DNA from: Azonexaceae bacterium
GTDB lineage: Bacteria; Pseudomonadota; Gammaproteobacteria; Burkholderiales; Rhodocyclaceae
Direction of reading: 5' to 3'
Length of the DNA: 8,648 bases
NCBI GenBank assembly: GCA_009469685.1
Contig: SSTA01000024.1
Location: forward strand, 1 to 8,648
Made by a program: the position numbers and the translations under genes. The notes beneath the pieces are model-generated. The model had not been told where the DNA came from, made no database searches, and saw only the letters and a list, made by a program, of their open reading frames with translations. This document shows positions 1 to 6,644 of the stretch, piece after piece; position 1 is the stretch's first letter, and each line of letters begins with the position of its first letter.

Positions 1-1911
1 GAAAGCGAGCACTTCGGACACATCCCGCGTGCGCTTCATGGGGGGAAGACTTTGCCACACCCGACGGCCATAGGGCTTTGATATGAGTCGCGGGTCGCAG
101 ATCATCAGAACGCCCCGGTCGGTCTCGTCGCGGATCAGGCGTCCGGCCCCCTGCTTCACGTTGATGACGGCGCGCGGCAATTGGTATTCCATGAAGGCGT
201 TGCGACCCTGCTGCTTCATCTGCTCGATGCGGGCCGCGAGCACCGGGTCGTCGGGGGGTGCAAAGGGCAGCTTGTCGATGACCACCAGGGACAGGGCCTC
301 GCCCCGCACGTCCACCCCTTCCCAGAAACTCTGGCTGCCGACCAGCACCGCGTTTCCGAGGCGGCGAAAGCGCTCCAGCAGGTCGTTCTTGCTGCCGTCG
401 CCCTGGAGGAGAAGGGGAAAAGCGAGCCCTTCGTCCTCGAGACGGCCCTTGAGCAATTCGTGTACCCGACGCATGGCCCGCAAGCTGGTGCAGAGGAAAA
501 AGGACCTCCCTCCCGCAGCCCGCAGCGCCGGAAATGCGGCATCGACCACCGCTTCGGTAAAGCGCGGATCGTTGGGATCGGGCATTCCCGAGGGAGCGTA
601 AAGGAGGGCCTGGCGCTCGAAATCGAAGGGGCTGGCCCAACAGCCGGTGTCCGGCTCGCCCAGTCCCAGTTCGCCGCAGTAGTGGGAAAAATTGCCCTGG
701 ACCGCCAGGGTTGCCGAAGTGAAGATCCATGCCCGCGGGTGACCGCCCATCTGCTTCCTGAAGATATCCGCCACATCGAGGGGTGTCGAATTGAGTTGCA
801 GGGAGTGGATGAAGGCTTCGGCCCAGCGCACCATGCCGGGGGCGACCGGATTGCGCCAGGCTTCCAGCCGGGCGGTCAGCTCGAGCGCCCGCTGCCAGCA
901 TTTCTCCAGTCCCTCGGCCCGCTCGGCCTGGGTTTCCAGAAGCGCCGCGAACCCCTCCAGTTCGACCTTCAAAGCGGCGAGGGCCAGCGCGAATTCGGCG
1001 CGCGTATCGAGTTGCGGCGCGGCGAAACGCCCTGCCTCGACCCCCAGCGCCAGCCGCAAGTCCTTGGCCGCCTTTTCCAGTTTGCGGCTGGCTTCCGGCA
1101 GGGCAAGGCAGTCGCGGGCGTTGAGCAGCCCCTCGGTGCGGGCGTCGCGGGCAAGATCGAGGACCTGGGCCGACGAGACGCTGTCGCCGAAAAAGAGAGT
1201 CGCCACCTCGGGCAACTGATGGGCCTCGTCGAAAATCACCGTATTGCAGGCCGGCAACAGCTCGGCCATGCCTTCGTCGCGCAGCATCACGTCGGCGAAA
1301 AAGAGGTGATGGTTCACCACCACCAGGTCGGCGGCCATGGCCTCGCGCCGGGCCTGCAGAACGAAACAGTCCTTGACCTTGGGACAGTCCTGGCCGAGGC
1401 AGTTTTCCCGGGTCGAGGTGGCCGCATTCCACACCGGAGAATTTTCCGAAACGTCCCGGCATTCGGCCTTGTCACCGCTCCGCGTAATCTTGGCGAAGGC
1501 CGCCACGCGGCGGGCGTCGGCAGCGTCCTCCCGGGTCAGGAATCGGCCGTCGGCCAGGGCATGTTCCAGATGGTAGGGGCAGACATAGTTGGCCCTTCCC
1601 TTCAGGAGCGCCACCCGGACCGGCGCGCCCAGGGCCGCCTTGACCGTCGGGATGTCCTTGGTGAAGAGCTGGTCCTGCAGCGTCTTGGTTCCGGTGGAGA
1701 CGATCACCTTGCCGCCGGAAGCCAGGGCCGGGATCAGGTAGGCGAAAGTCTTGCCGGTGCCGGTTCCCGCCTCGGCGACGAAGATCGCCTGACGATCGAT
1801 GGCCGCCGCGATGCGCTCGGCCATGTCCACCTGCTGGCCGCGGACGCGGTAGCCGGGAATGGCGGCCGCCAGGGGACCGTCGGGGGCGAAAGTGTGGGCG
1901 ATGGAACGCAA
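1..1911 (-). CDS. DinG/YoaA-family ATP-dependent DNA helicase (Fe-S, XPD-like), C-terminal end cut by the window edge
   Basis: Superfamily 2 helicase of the XPD/DinG group, which unwinds DNA 5'-3' and helps resolve R-loops, G-quadruplexes or stalled forks in the cytoplasm. About 637 codons are present with no stop before position 1. YoaA is about 636 residues and DinG about 716, so only a few codons are probably missing. Numbered from the proposed start, visible motifs are Walker A AGTGTGKT (residues 48-55), an Fe-S cysteine set C111, C171, C176 and C182, the DEAH box (228-231) and motif VI QGAGRLIR (587-594). All four cluster cysteines are kept. No extra exonuclease domain is seen. The start is uncertain: the frame opens at a stop near 1987 and has no upstream ATG or GTG. 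A TTG at 1911 places the usual short N-terminus (FAPDGPL...PGYRVR) before the Q-like region, but no good ribosome site precedes it. The only other option, an ATG 29 codons further in, would cut into that region. DinG versus YoaA is not decided here. Confidence 0.93.
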   Translation of the reverse strand, partial: MRSIAHTFAPDGPLAAAIPGYRVRGQQVDMAERIAAAIDRQAIFVAEAGTGTGKTFAYLIPALASGGKVIVSTGTKTLQDQLFTKDIPTVKAALGAPVRVALLKGRANYVCPYHLEHALADGRFLTREDAADARRVAAFAKITRSGDKAECRDVSENSPVWNAATSTRENCLGQDCPKVKDCFVLQARREAMAADLVVVNHHLFFADVMLRDEGMAELLPACNTVIFDEAHQLPEVATLFFGDSVSSAQVLDLARDARTEGLLNARDCLALPEASRKLEKAAKDLRLALGVEAGRFAAPQLDTRAEFALALAALKVELEGFAALLETQAERAEGLEKCWQRALELTARLEAWRNPVAPGMVRWAEAFIHSLQLNSTPLDVADIFRKQMGGHPRAWIFTSATLAVQGNFSHYCGELGLGEPDTGCWASPFDFERQALLYAPSGMPDPNDPRFTEAVVDAAFPALRAAGGRSFFLCTSLRAMRRVHELLKGRLEDEGLAFPLLLQGDGSKNDLLERFRRLGNAVLVGSQSFWEGVDVRGEALSLVVIDKLPFAPPDDPVLAARIEQMKQQGRNAFMEYQLPRAVINVKQGAGRLIRDETDRGVLMICDPRLISKPYGRRVWQSLPPMKRTRDVSEVLAF

Positions 1912-2082
1912 GGAATGGCGCCGGGAGGGAGGGCCGAAATGGTAGCAGATCGACGCTCGCCCGCGCCCTTTGCTCAGGCATGCCCCCTACAACACCCAGG
2001 CCGCAGCGCTAAACCAAATCCCGTGACGCGGGCCGAACGAACACTTCCGAAATTTTGCCATGACCGACGATTTCTTCCATCC

Positions 2083-2283
2083 CAGGCGCTGGGAAGTCCT
2101 CTGCTCGCGCCGGCCCATCTGGTGAATTTGCTCCTGCGGCAGAAGGATGTGCAACCCCTGCGGGCAGACGAAATCGTGACGACCAGCACCTTGAACCGGG
2201 CCCAAGCGATTCGCCCGGGAGAAACCTGGAGAACCCGAATCTCGCGTCTGAATCTTCACGACATTGCGCTCACCTTGGCGTGA
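2083..2283 (+). pseudogene. C-terminal remnant of a 2-keto-4-pentenoate hydratase (FAH superfamily, MhpD-like)
   Basis: About 66 codons ending in TGA at 2281-2283 read like the last quarter of a 2-keto-4-pentenoate hydratase. These enzymes add water to 2-hydroxypenta-2,4-dienoate in meta-cleavage pathways for aromatics. The likeness, judged from memory of the family, rests on an LGSPLLAPAHLVNLL stretch (family style: hpLgnPl..l.WLanhLa), on RADEIVTTSTL (family style: raGdiVTTGTl) and on RPGETWRTRI near the end. The usual glycine of TTGT is serine here. The typical family length is about 250-260 residues, and nothing resembling the first three quarters is found to the left in any plus frame, so the 5' part appears deleted. 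The left boundary is approximate. A short reading frame from an ATG at 2060 ends before the remnant's core and is in another frame. It could be a chance open frame in GC-rich DNA, but the run of family-like motifs in order argues for a true relic. Confidence 0.55.
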
Positions 2284-2294
2284 CGGCAGCCTAG

Positions 2295-2308
2295 CGGCCC
2301 CGGGGCCG
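2295..2308. repeat. 14-bp perfect GC palindrome
   Basis: CGGCCCCGGGGCCG is its own reverse complement. It lies 11 bases after the stop of the hydratase remnant. It may be what remains of that gene's 3' hairpin, but no T-run follows, so calling it a terminator is not justified. GC-rich DNA of this kind also gives such palindromes by chance. Confidence 0.4.
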
Positions 2309-2429
2309 ATCGTTTCAAGTCCGTAACCGCTCCTTACCCCCGGATACATTTCCTGCAGAACAATCTGCCACCAGCCGCTGCCCTACCTGCGGGCCGGATG
2401 AATCTGGCCCACATCGTCTTCATCCTCGC

Positions 2430-2436
2430 AAAAGGA
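2430..2436 (+). promoter_or_regulatory. Ribosome binding site of the BON-domain gene
   Basis: AAAGGAG sits 7 bases before the ATG at 2444. It fixes that start over the second ATG three codons downstream (2453) and is the strongest Shine-Dalgarno match seen in the window. Confidence 0.8.
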
Positions 2437-2443
2437 GATCGTT

Positions 2444-2773
2444 ATGCAGATCATGACCATCAAGCCACTCATCCTCGCCCTTGCGCTCGCCGTGCCGGTC
2501 GCCAGTTTCGCCCATGATGGCGACAGCGACCGCAAACATCCCATCACCTTCGTCAAGGATTCTGCCATCACGGCCAAGGTCAAGGCGAAGCTGGCAGCAG
2601 AAAAAATCCGGACACTGGCTCACGTGAGCGTCGACACCGATGCTGATGGCATGGTCGTTCTGAGCGGTAACGTCCGCAGCGAGCAAGAGGCGGAAAAGGC
2701 CGTCCAGATCGCCAGGGCCACCGACGGGGTCACCGGGGTGACGAGCAACCTGCGCGTCGTGCGCGACAAGTAA
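2444..2773 (+). CDS. Secreted BON-domain protein (OsmY-like, single domain)
   Basis: Small 109-residue protein. Residues 1-23 form a Sec signal peptide: Lys7, a hydrophobic core rich in Leu and Ala, then a likely cut after SFA (21-23), so the mature protein is periplasmic. Residues about 38-107 form one BON domain, with a helix rich in Lys and Ala (40-54), a strand-turn-strand containing VVLSGNV (71-77), a second helix with acidic and basic residues (79-93) and a closing GVTGVTSNLRVV segment (95-106). BON domains bind membranes or phospholipid surfaces. The best-known member, OsmY of enterobacteria, has two domains and is induced by osmotic stress; this one is a single-domain version. The gene stands alone with a strong ribosome site and converges on the PLD-like lipoprotein gene. 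A role in envelope stress is a family-based guess, and nothing in the sequence shows how the gene is regulated. Confidence 0.9.
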   Translation: MQIMTIKPLILALALAVPVASFAHDGDSDRKHPITFVKDSAITAKVKAKLAAEKIRTLAHVSVDTDADGMVVLSGNVRSEQEAEKAVQIARATDGVTGVTSNLRVVRDK

Positions 2774-2800
2774 GTCCGCGCCGGCGTCCGGTCGGGCATC

Positions 2801-2846
2801 GGCCGCAGCGGTGGCTGCACTGAATTTCCGGGCCACCGCTGCGGCC
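2801..2846. terminator. Perfect 15-bp inverted repeat between convergent genes, possible bidirectional terminator
   Basis: Arms 2801-2815 (GGCCGCAGCGGTGGC) and 2832-2846 are exact reverse complements around a 16-base loop. The hairpin lies 27 bases after the BON stop codon and 21 bases before the stop of the leftward PLD gene, so it can serve transcripts from both sides. Neither strand has a T-run after the stem, so it is not a classic intrinsic terminator. It may stop RNA polymerase by structure, protect 3' ends, or block convergent transcription. Confidence 0.55.
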
Positions 2847-2867
2847 AAAGCCTAGCCAGCGCGGCCG

Positions 2868-4478
2868 CTAGAGTTCTTTTTCCGGGGCGATTACCGACAA
2901 AAGCTTGGCTTTTGCCCTCTGGTCCTCACTTTGGGCGGGTTCGACGTCGTAGGCGACTGTACGCCCCCCCTCCTGCGTGACCCAGATCAGTTGGGCTTCC
3001 CGTCCCGCCGCACCGGATTTCAGGGCGACGCGATAGGCGTTCTCCGGTAGAGTCATCGCCTCGAATCGCTTGGCTGCCTGTTCGGCCAGGGTCTGGCTCT
3101 CGATGATGAGGCCGACTTCGGTATTGAGGTGGCGTGAGCGTTGATCGAAATTCATCGACCCGACGAACAGCGCCTTGCGATCAAAGACGAACAATTTGGC
3201 GTGAAGGGAAAAAGTCCCCCAGCGCAGGGACTCGCGTGATTCCCCGCTCCCTTTCGCTTTTCCCGGACGGGCGCGAATTTCGTAGAGTTCGATCCCCTGG
3301 GTGAGCATCGGAACGCGGTAGCGCATATACCCGGCGTGGGCTGCAATCTCGCTGGTGGATTCAAGAGAATTGGTCAGGACGCGAACGCTCGCCTTCTTTG
3401 ACCGCAATGCTCCCAATAGCTCCATGCCCTCGGGACCTGGAATGAGAAAGGGAGAAACGATCAGCAGCTCTTCGTTGATTTCCGATGCGCGATGCACGAC
3501 CAAAGGCGCCATCAAGCTGCCGAACCGCTCGCCCGAAACCACCTGGCGTTTCTCGGGGCTGTCGGCGACCAGTTCTGCCCGCGCCCAAACCAGTGGACGG
3601 GCTCCGGAAAGGATGCTTGCCAGCGGTTCCCCAGCCTTGCTGCGTTTCAGGAAATCTAGCCAGGGCACATCTTCGTCACTCTGTTCCCTGGTCAATGCAT
3701 CGCGCAGACGCTTCAGGTTTCCCTCGGCCCCAGGTCCAGCATCGAGCGCACTTGCGGGCACAGACAACTCGCTGTTCCAGAAATCATCAAAATTTGCGGA
3801 CAGCCGCCGGACGATCATCCCCGCGGCAATGGCATCCTCGTCGGCAAAACGCAATTCCGGGTCGATCTGGAAATACTCATTGGCGACATTACGGCCGCCA
3901 ACCAAGGCAAGGGCGTTGTCGACCACGAGGAGTTTGTTGTGCATCCGGTAGTCGAGGCGCCGCAAGTTCGTCGCAAATTCCAGCCCGCGAACAAATTTTG
4001 ACTTCCCGCGGTAGCGGAACGGATTGAAGATACGCACCTCAATCTGCTGATGATTCGTGAGTGCGGCCAGTTGCTCGTCTCCAGGTTCGGTGTCCCCGTC
4101 GTCGATCAGCAGGCGCACGCGGACTCCTCGATCAGCGGCCAGCAGAACGGCTTGGGTCAGCAGCCTTCCGGTTCGGTCGGCCCGGAAGATGTAGTACTGG
4201 AGATCGAGCGTTTTTTCCGCCGCAGCGATCAACTGCAATCTGATCAAGAGTCCGTCGATTCCGGCTTGAACGAGTTGGAATCCCGATTTACCCTCCTGGG
4301 CATTGGCGGCGGCGAGAAAGCGTTGGCCCAGGCGGGTCTTTTCCGGTTCGTCTAGAGCTCTGGATACGACTTTCGCGACCCCTGATCCCGGCGGTGAACC
4401 CGCACACCCAGTAAGCAGCAACGCGGCTGCCAACACCCGAACGATCAATTGCCTAAAGAAAATATTGCTGTCTTGCAT
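2868..4478 (-). CDS. Phospholipase D / cardiolipin synthase-like lipoprotein (ClsC/YmdC-type)
   Basis: Two-HKD phospholipase D superfamily protein of 536 residues from the chosen ATG. HKD motif 1 is HNKLLVVD (H180, K182, D187) followed by GGRN. Motif 2 is HAKLFVFD (H426, K428, D433) followed by GSMNFDQRSRHLNTE (440-454). Both catalytic sets are complete, so the enzyme should be active. The architecture resembles bacterial ClsC/YmdC, which makes cardiolipin by phosphatidyl transfer, but the substrate cannot be read from sequence. The N-terminus is a lipoprotein signal: Arg9 and Arg14, a hydrophobic run, then the lipobox LTGC with lipid-modified Cys25 (enzyme numbered from the ATG at 4478). Residue +2 is Ala, not Asp, which under the enterobacterial Lol rule favours the outer membrane. 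The frame is open up to a TTG at 4562, but that would put 28 residues before the signal sequence, so the internal ATG is preferred. Its ribosome site (GGAAAAG, 3 bases away) is poor. The gene is transcribed away from the cytochrome gene. Confidence 0.88.
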   Translation of the reverse strand: MQDSNIFFRQLIVRVLAAALLLTGCAGSPPGSGVAKVVSRALDEPEKTRLGQRFLAAANAQEGKSGFQLVQAGIDGLLIRLQLIAAAEKTLDLQYYIFRADRTGRLLTQAVLLAADRGVRVRLLIDDGDTEPGDEQLAALTNHQQIEVRIFNPFRYRGKSKFVRGLEFATNLRRLDYRMHNKLLVVDNALALVGGRNVANEYFQIDPELRFADEDAIAAGMIVRRLSANFDDFWNSELSVPASALDAGPGAEGNLKRLRDALTREQSDEDVPWLDFLKRSKAGEPLASILSGARPLVWARAELVADSPEKRQVVSGERFGSLMAPLVVHRASEINEELLIVSPFLIPGPEGMELLGALRSKKASVRVLTNSLESTSEIAAHAGYMRYRVPMLTQGIELYEIRARPGKAKGSGESRESLRWGTFSLHAKLFVFDRKALFVGSMNFDQRSRHLNTEVGLIIESQTLAEQAAKRFEAMTLPENAYRVALKSGAAGREAQLIWVTQEGGRTVAYDVEPAQSEDQRAKAKLLSVIAPEKEL

Positions 4479-4653
4479 CAGCTTTTCCGGGTCTTTCCGA
4501 CCCGCATTGAATGTGAATTGGAAAAGGCTTCTCAGCATGCCGGCAAGTCCATGCTTCCGCAACCGAGCCCGCGGGGCAATTCCACGGCAAACCGGCGCGG
4601 CCCAGTCGTCACCTGGCTTCCGATATTGCCACCATGGCTTTCGTTGGCGGAGC

Positions 4654-4675
4654 CGCTTATAGTGAACGCTTATAG
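4654..4675 (+). repeat. Tandem 9-bp direct repeat CGCTTATAG in the divergent promoter region
   Basis: CGCTTATAG occurs at 4654-4662 and again at 4667-4675, 13 bases start to start, separated by TGAA. It lies 38 bases before the cytochrome start, between that gene and the divergent PLD-like gene. It is AT-rich against a GC-rich background, as expected of a -10 region or a regulator site. A TTGGCG (4644-4649) lies 19 bases before CTTATA of the second copy, which is a loose sigma-70 arrangement. Promoter identity is not established. Confidence 0.4.
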
Positions 4676-4700
4676 AGGCTTTTGGAGAGAGGATCGTGGC

Positions 4701-4705
4701 AGGAG
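4701..4705 (+). promoter_or_regulatory. Ribosome binding site of the cytochrome gene
   Basis: AGGAG lies 7 bases before the ATG at 4713. It selects this start, which sits directly before a signal peptide, although the frame is open far upstream. Confidence 0.75.
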
Positions 4706-4712
4706 TACGAGA

Positions 4713-4994
4713 ATGAGAGCACCGGTTCTCGCCCTACTCGTGCTGTGCGCCGGGAACGTTGAGTGCGCGCCCGGACTCGGCGAATTGCTCTACGAGAATC
4801 ACTGCATCGCCTGCCACCAGCGGGAAATTCATTGGCGCGACAAGAGCGTGGTGCGCGACTGGACATCGCTGGTTGCCCAGGTGGATCGCTGGCAGAAATA
4901 TGGCGGCCTCAACTGGGATGCCGGCGAGGTGGCAGCGACCGCCCGCTACCTGAATTCCCTTCACTACCGCCTGCCGGCGCAGGAAAATCCGTGA
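4713..4994 (+). CDS. Small secreted monoheme c-type cytochrome
   Basis: 93-residue protein. The N-terminus (MRAPVLALLVLCAG..., to about residue 19) is a short Sec signal peptide, so heme attachment would be periplasmic. The heme c motif CIACH covers residues 31-35 (C31, C34 covalent, H35 proximal ligand). The remainder is about 58 residues and holds the aromatic-rich stretch WRDKSVVRDW, then VDRWQKYGGLNW, then a C-terminal helix ending ARYLNSLHY that resembles the last helix of class I cytochromes c. After the start there is no methionine at all, so the usual sixth ligand is missing; H41 or H77 could replace it, or the heme could be five-coordinate. Its role as an electron carrier or a heme sensor is open. 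It overlaps the next gene by four bases (GTGA), indicating translational coupling. Heme motif certain, exact family not recognised. Confidence 0.85.
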   Translation: MRAPVLALLVLCAGNVECAPGLGELLYENHCIACHQREIHWRDKSVVRDWTSLVAQVDRWQKYGGLNWDAGEVAATARYLNSLHYRLPAQENP

Positions 4995-5263
4995 GCCACA
5001 AGCATCTCCACCTTCTGCAGGCGATCTACCATGACCCGGTAAGCGCCAATATCCACTGGCGCGAGGTCGAATCCCTCCTCACCCACCTGGGGGCCGTCGT
5101 CGAAGCGAGCCATGGTGCCCGCTTCCGGGTCGTCCTCAACCGGCAGGAGTTTTTCCTCCATCATCCCCACAACAGCAACACCTGTTCGAAGCAGGACATC
5201 AAGCACCTGCGGGAATGCCTGGCCCAGGCCGGGGTGACCCTATCCGCGTACGAGCAATCCTAA
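4991..5263 (+). CDS. HicA-like small protein (YcfA/HicA mRNA interferase family), orphan
   Basis: 90-residue protein starting at a GTG inside the stop of the cytochrome gene, with an AGGA six bases upstream (4981-4984). The layout fits the HicA family, whose toxins bind and cleave mRNA using one histidine: helix with HWREVESLLTHLGA (22-35), a strand with the motif SHGARFRV (40-47, like the family G-S-H), a strand FFLHHPH (54-60), then a final helix DIKHLRECLAQAGV (69-82). H41 is the candidate catalytic residue. It reads like the HicA-like subgroup beginning SKHxxTL...FxxPVSxxIxWxxIE, which I recall as a common chromosomal protein. No HicB antitoxin lies upstream or downstream, as the neighbours are a cytochrome and, after 205 bases, bioF, so a working toxin-antitoxin pair is unlikely here. 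Eleven of 90 residues are histidine, which is unusual. The coupling to a periplasmic cytochrome is unexplained. Confidence 0.72.
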   Translation: MSHKHLHLLQAIYHDPVSANIHWREVESLLTHLGAVVEASHGARFRVVLNRQEFFLHHPHNSNTCSKQDIKHLRECLAQAGVTLSAYEQS

Positions 5264-5468
5264 GGACGCTAGCTGATGTCCGATTCCGTTCGTCCCGCGC
5301 GCTTTTCCTCAACCGCCTAGGCGAAGCTGGAGGAGTGCAGGCGGCTGTGGCTGCAAATCTCGCGCTCTTGGGCAGCCGGGATACCCACCATCGCACGCAG
5401 CCCGTTGCTCCACGGGCCGATCCTGGGGAAAATCCGCGTCTTTCGACCGCCACCCGCTCAGCGACCCG

Positions 5469-6644
5469 ATGACCCAAGACCACCTGGAAGACCGCCTGGC
5501 AGACGAACTGGCCAGCCTGGCCGAGGCCGGCCTGACGCGCCGGAGACGCCTCCTGGAGACCCCCTGCTCGCCCCATCTGCGGGTCGACGGACGCGAGATG
5601 CTGGCCTTCGCCAGCAACGATTACCTGGGCCTTGCCGCTCATCCGGAGGTAGCCGCCGCCCTGGCCGAGGGTGCCCGCCGCTGGGGCGCCGGCAGCGGCG
5701 CTTCGGCCTTGGTCAGCGGCCACCTCGCCCCGCACGAGGCCCTTGAGGCGCAATTGGCCGCCTTTGTCGGCTTCCCGCGCTCGCTCGCCTTTTCCACCGG
5801 CTATCTGGCCAATCTCGCGGTGGTCCCGACGCTGGCCGGCCGCGACGCAGCGATTTTTTCCGACCGGCTCAACCATGCGTCGCTGATCGATGCGGCCCAA
5901 CTGGCCAAGGCCCAGGGCGCCATCAGCCGGCGCTATCCCCACGGCGATCTGGCCGCCCTGGCACGATTGCTCGCCGCGACCCCGGCACGAACCCGATTGA
6001 TCGTCACCGATGCGGTGTTCAGCATGGACGGCGACCTGGCTCCCTTGCCCTCCCTGCTTGAACTCGCCCGGCAATACGACGCTTGGCTGGTGGTCGACGA
6101 CGCTCACGGATTGGGTGTCCTGGGTCCGCAAGGCAAGGGAAGCCTCGCCCATTTCGGTCTGGCCTTCCACCCGCGTTTGATTCTCATGGGCACCCTGGGC
6201 AAGGCAGCCGGGGTGGCGGGAGCCTTCGTCGCCGGTTCGGAGCGGCTGATCGAGGTCCTCATCCAACGGGCGCGCAGCTACGTCTTCACCACCGCCCCTC
6301 CACCTGCAGTGGCCTGCGCCCTCGCCAAGAGCCTGGAAATCCTGGCCAACGACGCCCCGCGCCGCACCCATCTCTTGGCCCTGATCGCCCAGTTGCGGGA
6401 AGGCCTGATCGGCCTTCCCTGGCGTCCCTTGCCTTCGATGACGGCCATCCAGCCCCTGGTGGTCGGCGGCAACCGGGAAACGCTGGATCTCGCGGCGGCC
6501 CTTTGGGACAAGGGGCTCTGGGTTCCCGCCATCCGCCCGCCGACAGTCCCGCGAGGCACCGCGCGACTGCGTATCTCCCTCTCCGCCGCCCACAGTCGGG
6601 ACGATGTCGAACATTTGATCGCGGCTCTGCGGGAGTGTGCATGA
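5469..6644 (+). CDS. bioF: 8-amino-7-oxononanoate synthase (biotin synthesis)
   Basis: PLP enzyme that condenses pimeloyl-ACP (or -CoA) with L-alanine, releasing CO2, to give 7-keto-8-aminopelargonate, the first ring-building step of biotin synthesis. At 391 residues it is close to E. coli BioF (384). Alpha-oxoamine synthase signatures are present: [10 protein letters not shown] (47-56), [19 protein letters not shown] (75-93), [11 protein letters not shown] with H136 stacking on [15 protein letters not shown] with D210, D211 and H213, and the Schiff-base lysine K245 in [12 protein letters not shown] (241-252). The C-terminal [19 protein letters not shown] (355-373) is also typical. It is the first gene of the cluster and overlaps bioH by ATGA. 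No Shine-Dalgarno is seen before its ATG, and no upstream in-frame start is better. A 205-base gap separates it from the HicA-like gene, so the operon probably has its own promoter. Confidence 0.97.
   Translation: MTQDHLEDRLADELASLAEAGLTRRRRLLETPCSPHLRVDGREMLAFASNDYLGLAAHPEVAAALAEGARRWGAGSGASALVSGHLAPHEALEAQLAAFVGFPRSLAFSTGYLANLAVVPTLAGRDAAIFSDRLNHASLIDAAQLAKAQGAISRRYPHGDLAALARLLAATPARTRLIVTDAVFSMDGDLAPLPSLLELARQYDAWLVVDDAHGLGVLGPQGKGSLAHFGLAFHPRLILMGTLGKAAGVAGAFVAGSERLIEVLIQRARSYVFTTAPPPAVACALAKSLEILANDAPRRTHLLALIAQLREGLIGLPWRPLPSMTAIQPLVVGGNRETLDLAAALWDKGLWVPAIRPPTVPRGTARLRISLSAAHSRDDVEHLIAALRECA

Larger units (their letters stand above)
1912..2443. other. Intergenic stretch without an intact gene
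   Basis: This region lies between the leftward helicase gene and the rightward BON gene, so both genes point away from it and their promoters should be here. I could not find a convincing sigma-70 promoter for either. It holds a probable hydratase gene remnant (about 2083-2283), a GC palindrome (2295-2308) and the BON ribosome site at its right end. Open frames that cross it on both strands show no recognisable protein apart from the remnant. Confidence 0.6.

Noticed and set aside
181..2283. 700-residue plus-strand open frame
   Set aside because: It is the exact antisense codon register of the helicase gene, kept open by GC-rich codon use. Only its last part (from about 2083) has family likeness, and that is reported as a remnant.
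1987..2349. 120-residue minus-strand open frame in the gap before the BON gene
   Set aside because: No ribosome site, no family likeness, and it covers the hydratase remnant in antisense.
4479..4562. TTG-initiated extension of the PLD lipoprotein
   Set aside because: It would place 28 residues before the signal sequence; the ATG at 4478 directly precedes a standard lipoprotein signal.
4991..5263. Complete HicAB toxin-antitoxin system
   Set aside because: No HicB-like gene on either side; the upstream partner is a cytochrome and the downstream gap holds no antitoxin.
5276..5320. 14-codon frame after the HicA-like gene, as a truncated HicB antitoxin or leader peptide
   Set aside because: Too short, no HicB likeness, and no codon pattern of an attenuator.
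5405..5433. TTGCTC - 17 bases - GAAAAT as the bioF promoter
   Set aside because: Only 3 of 6 and 4 of 6 matches to the sigma-70 boxes; expected by chance.
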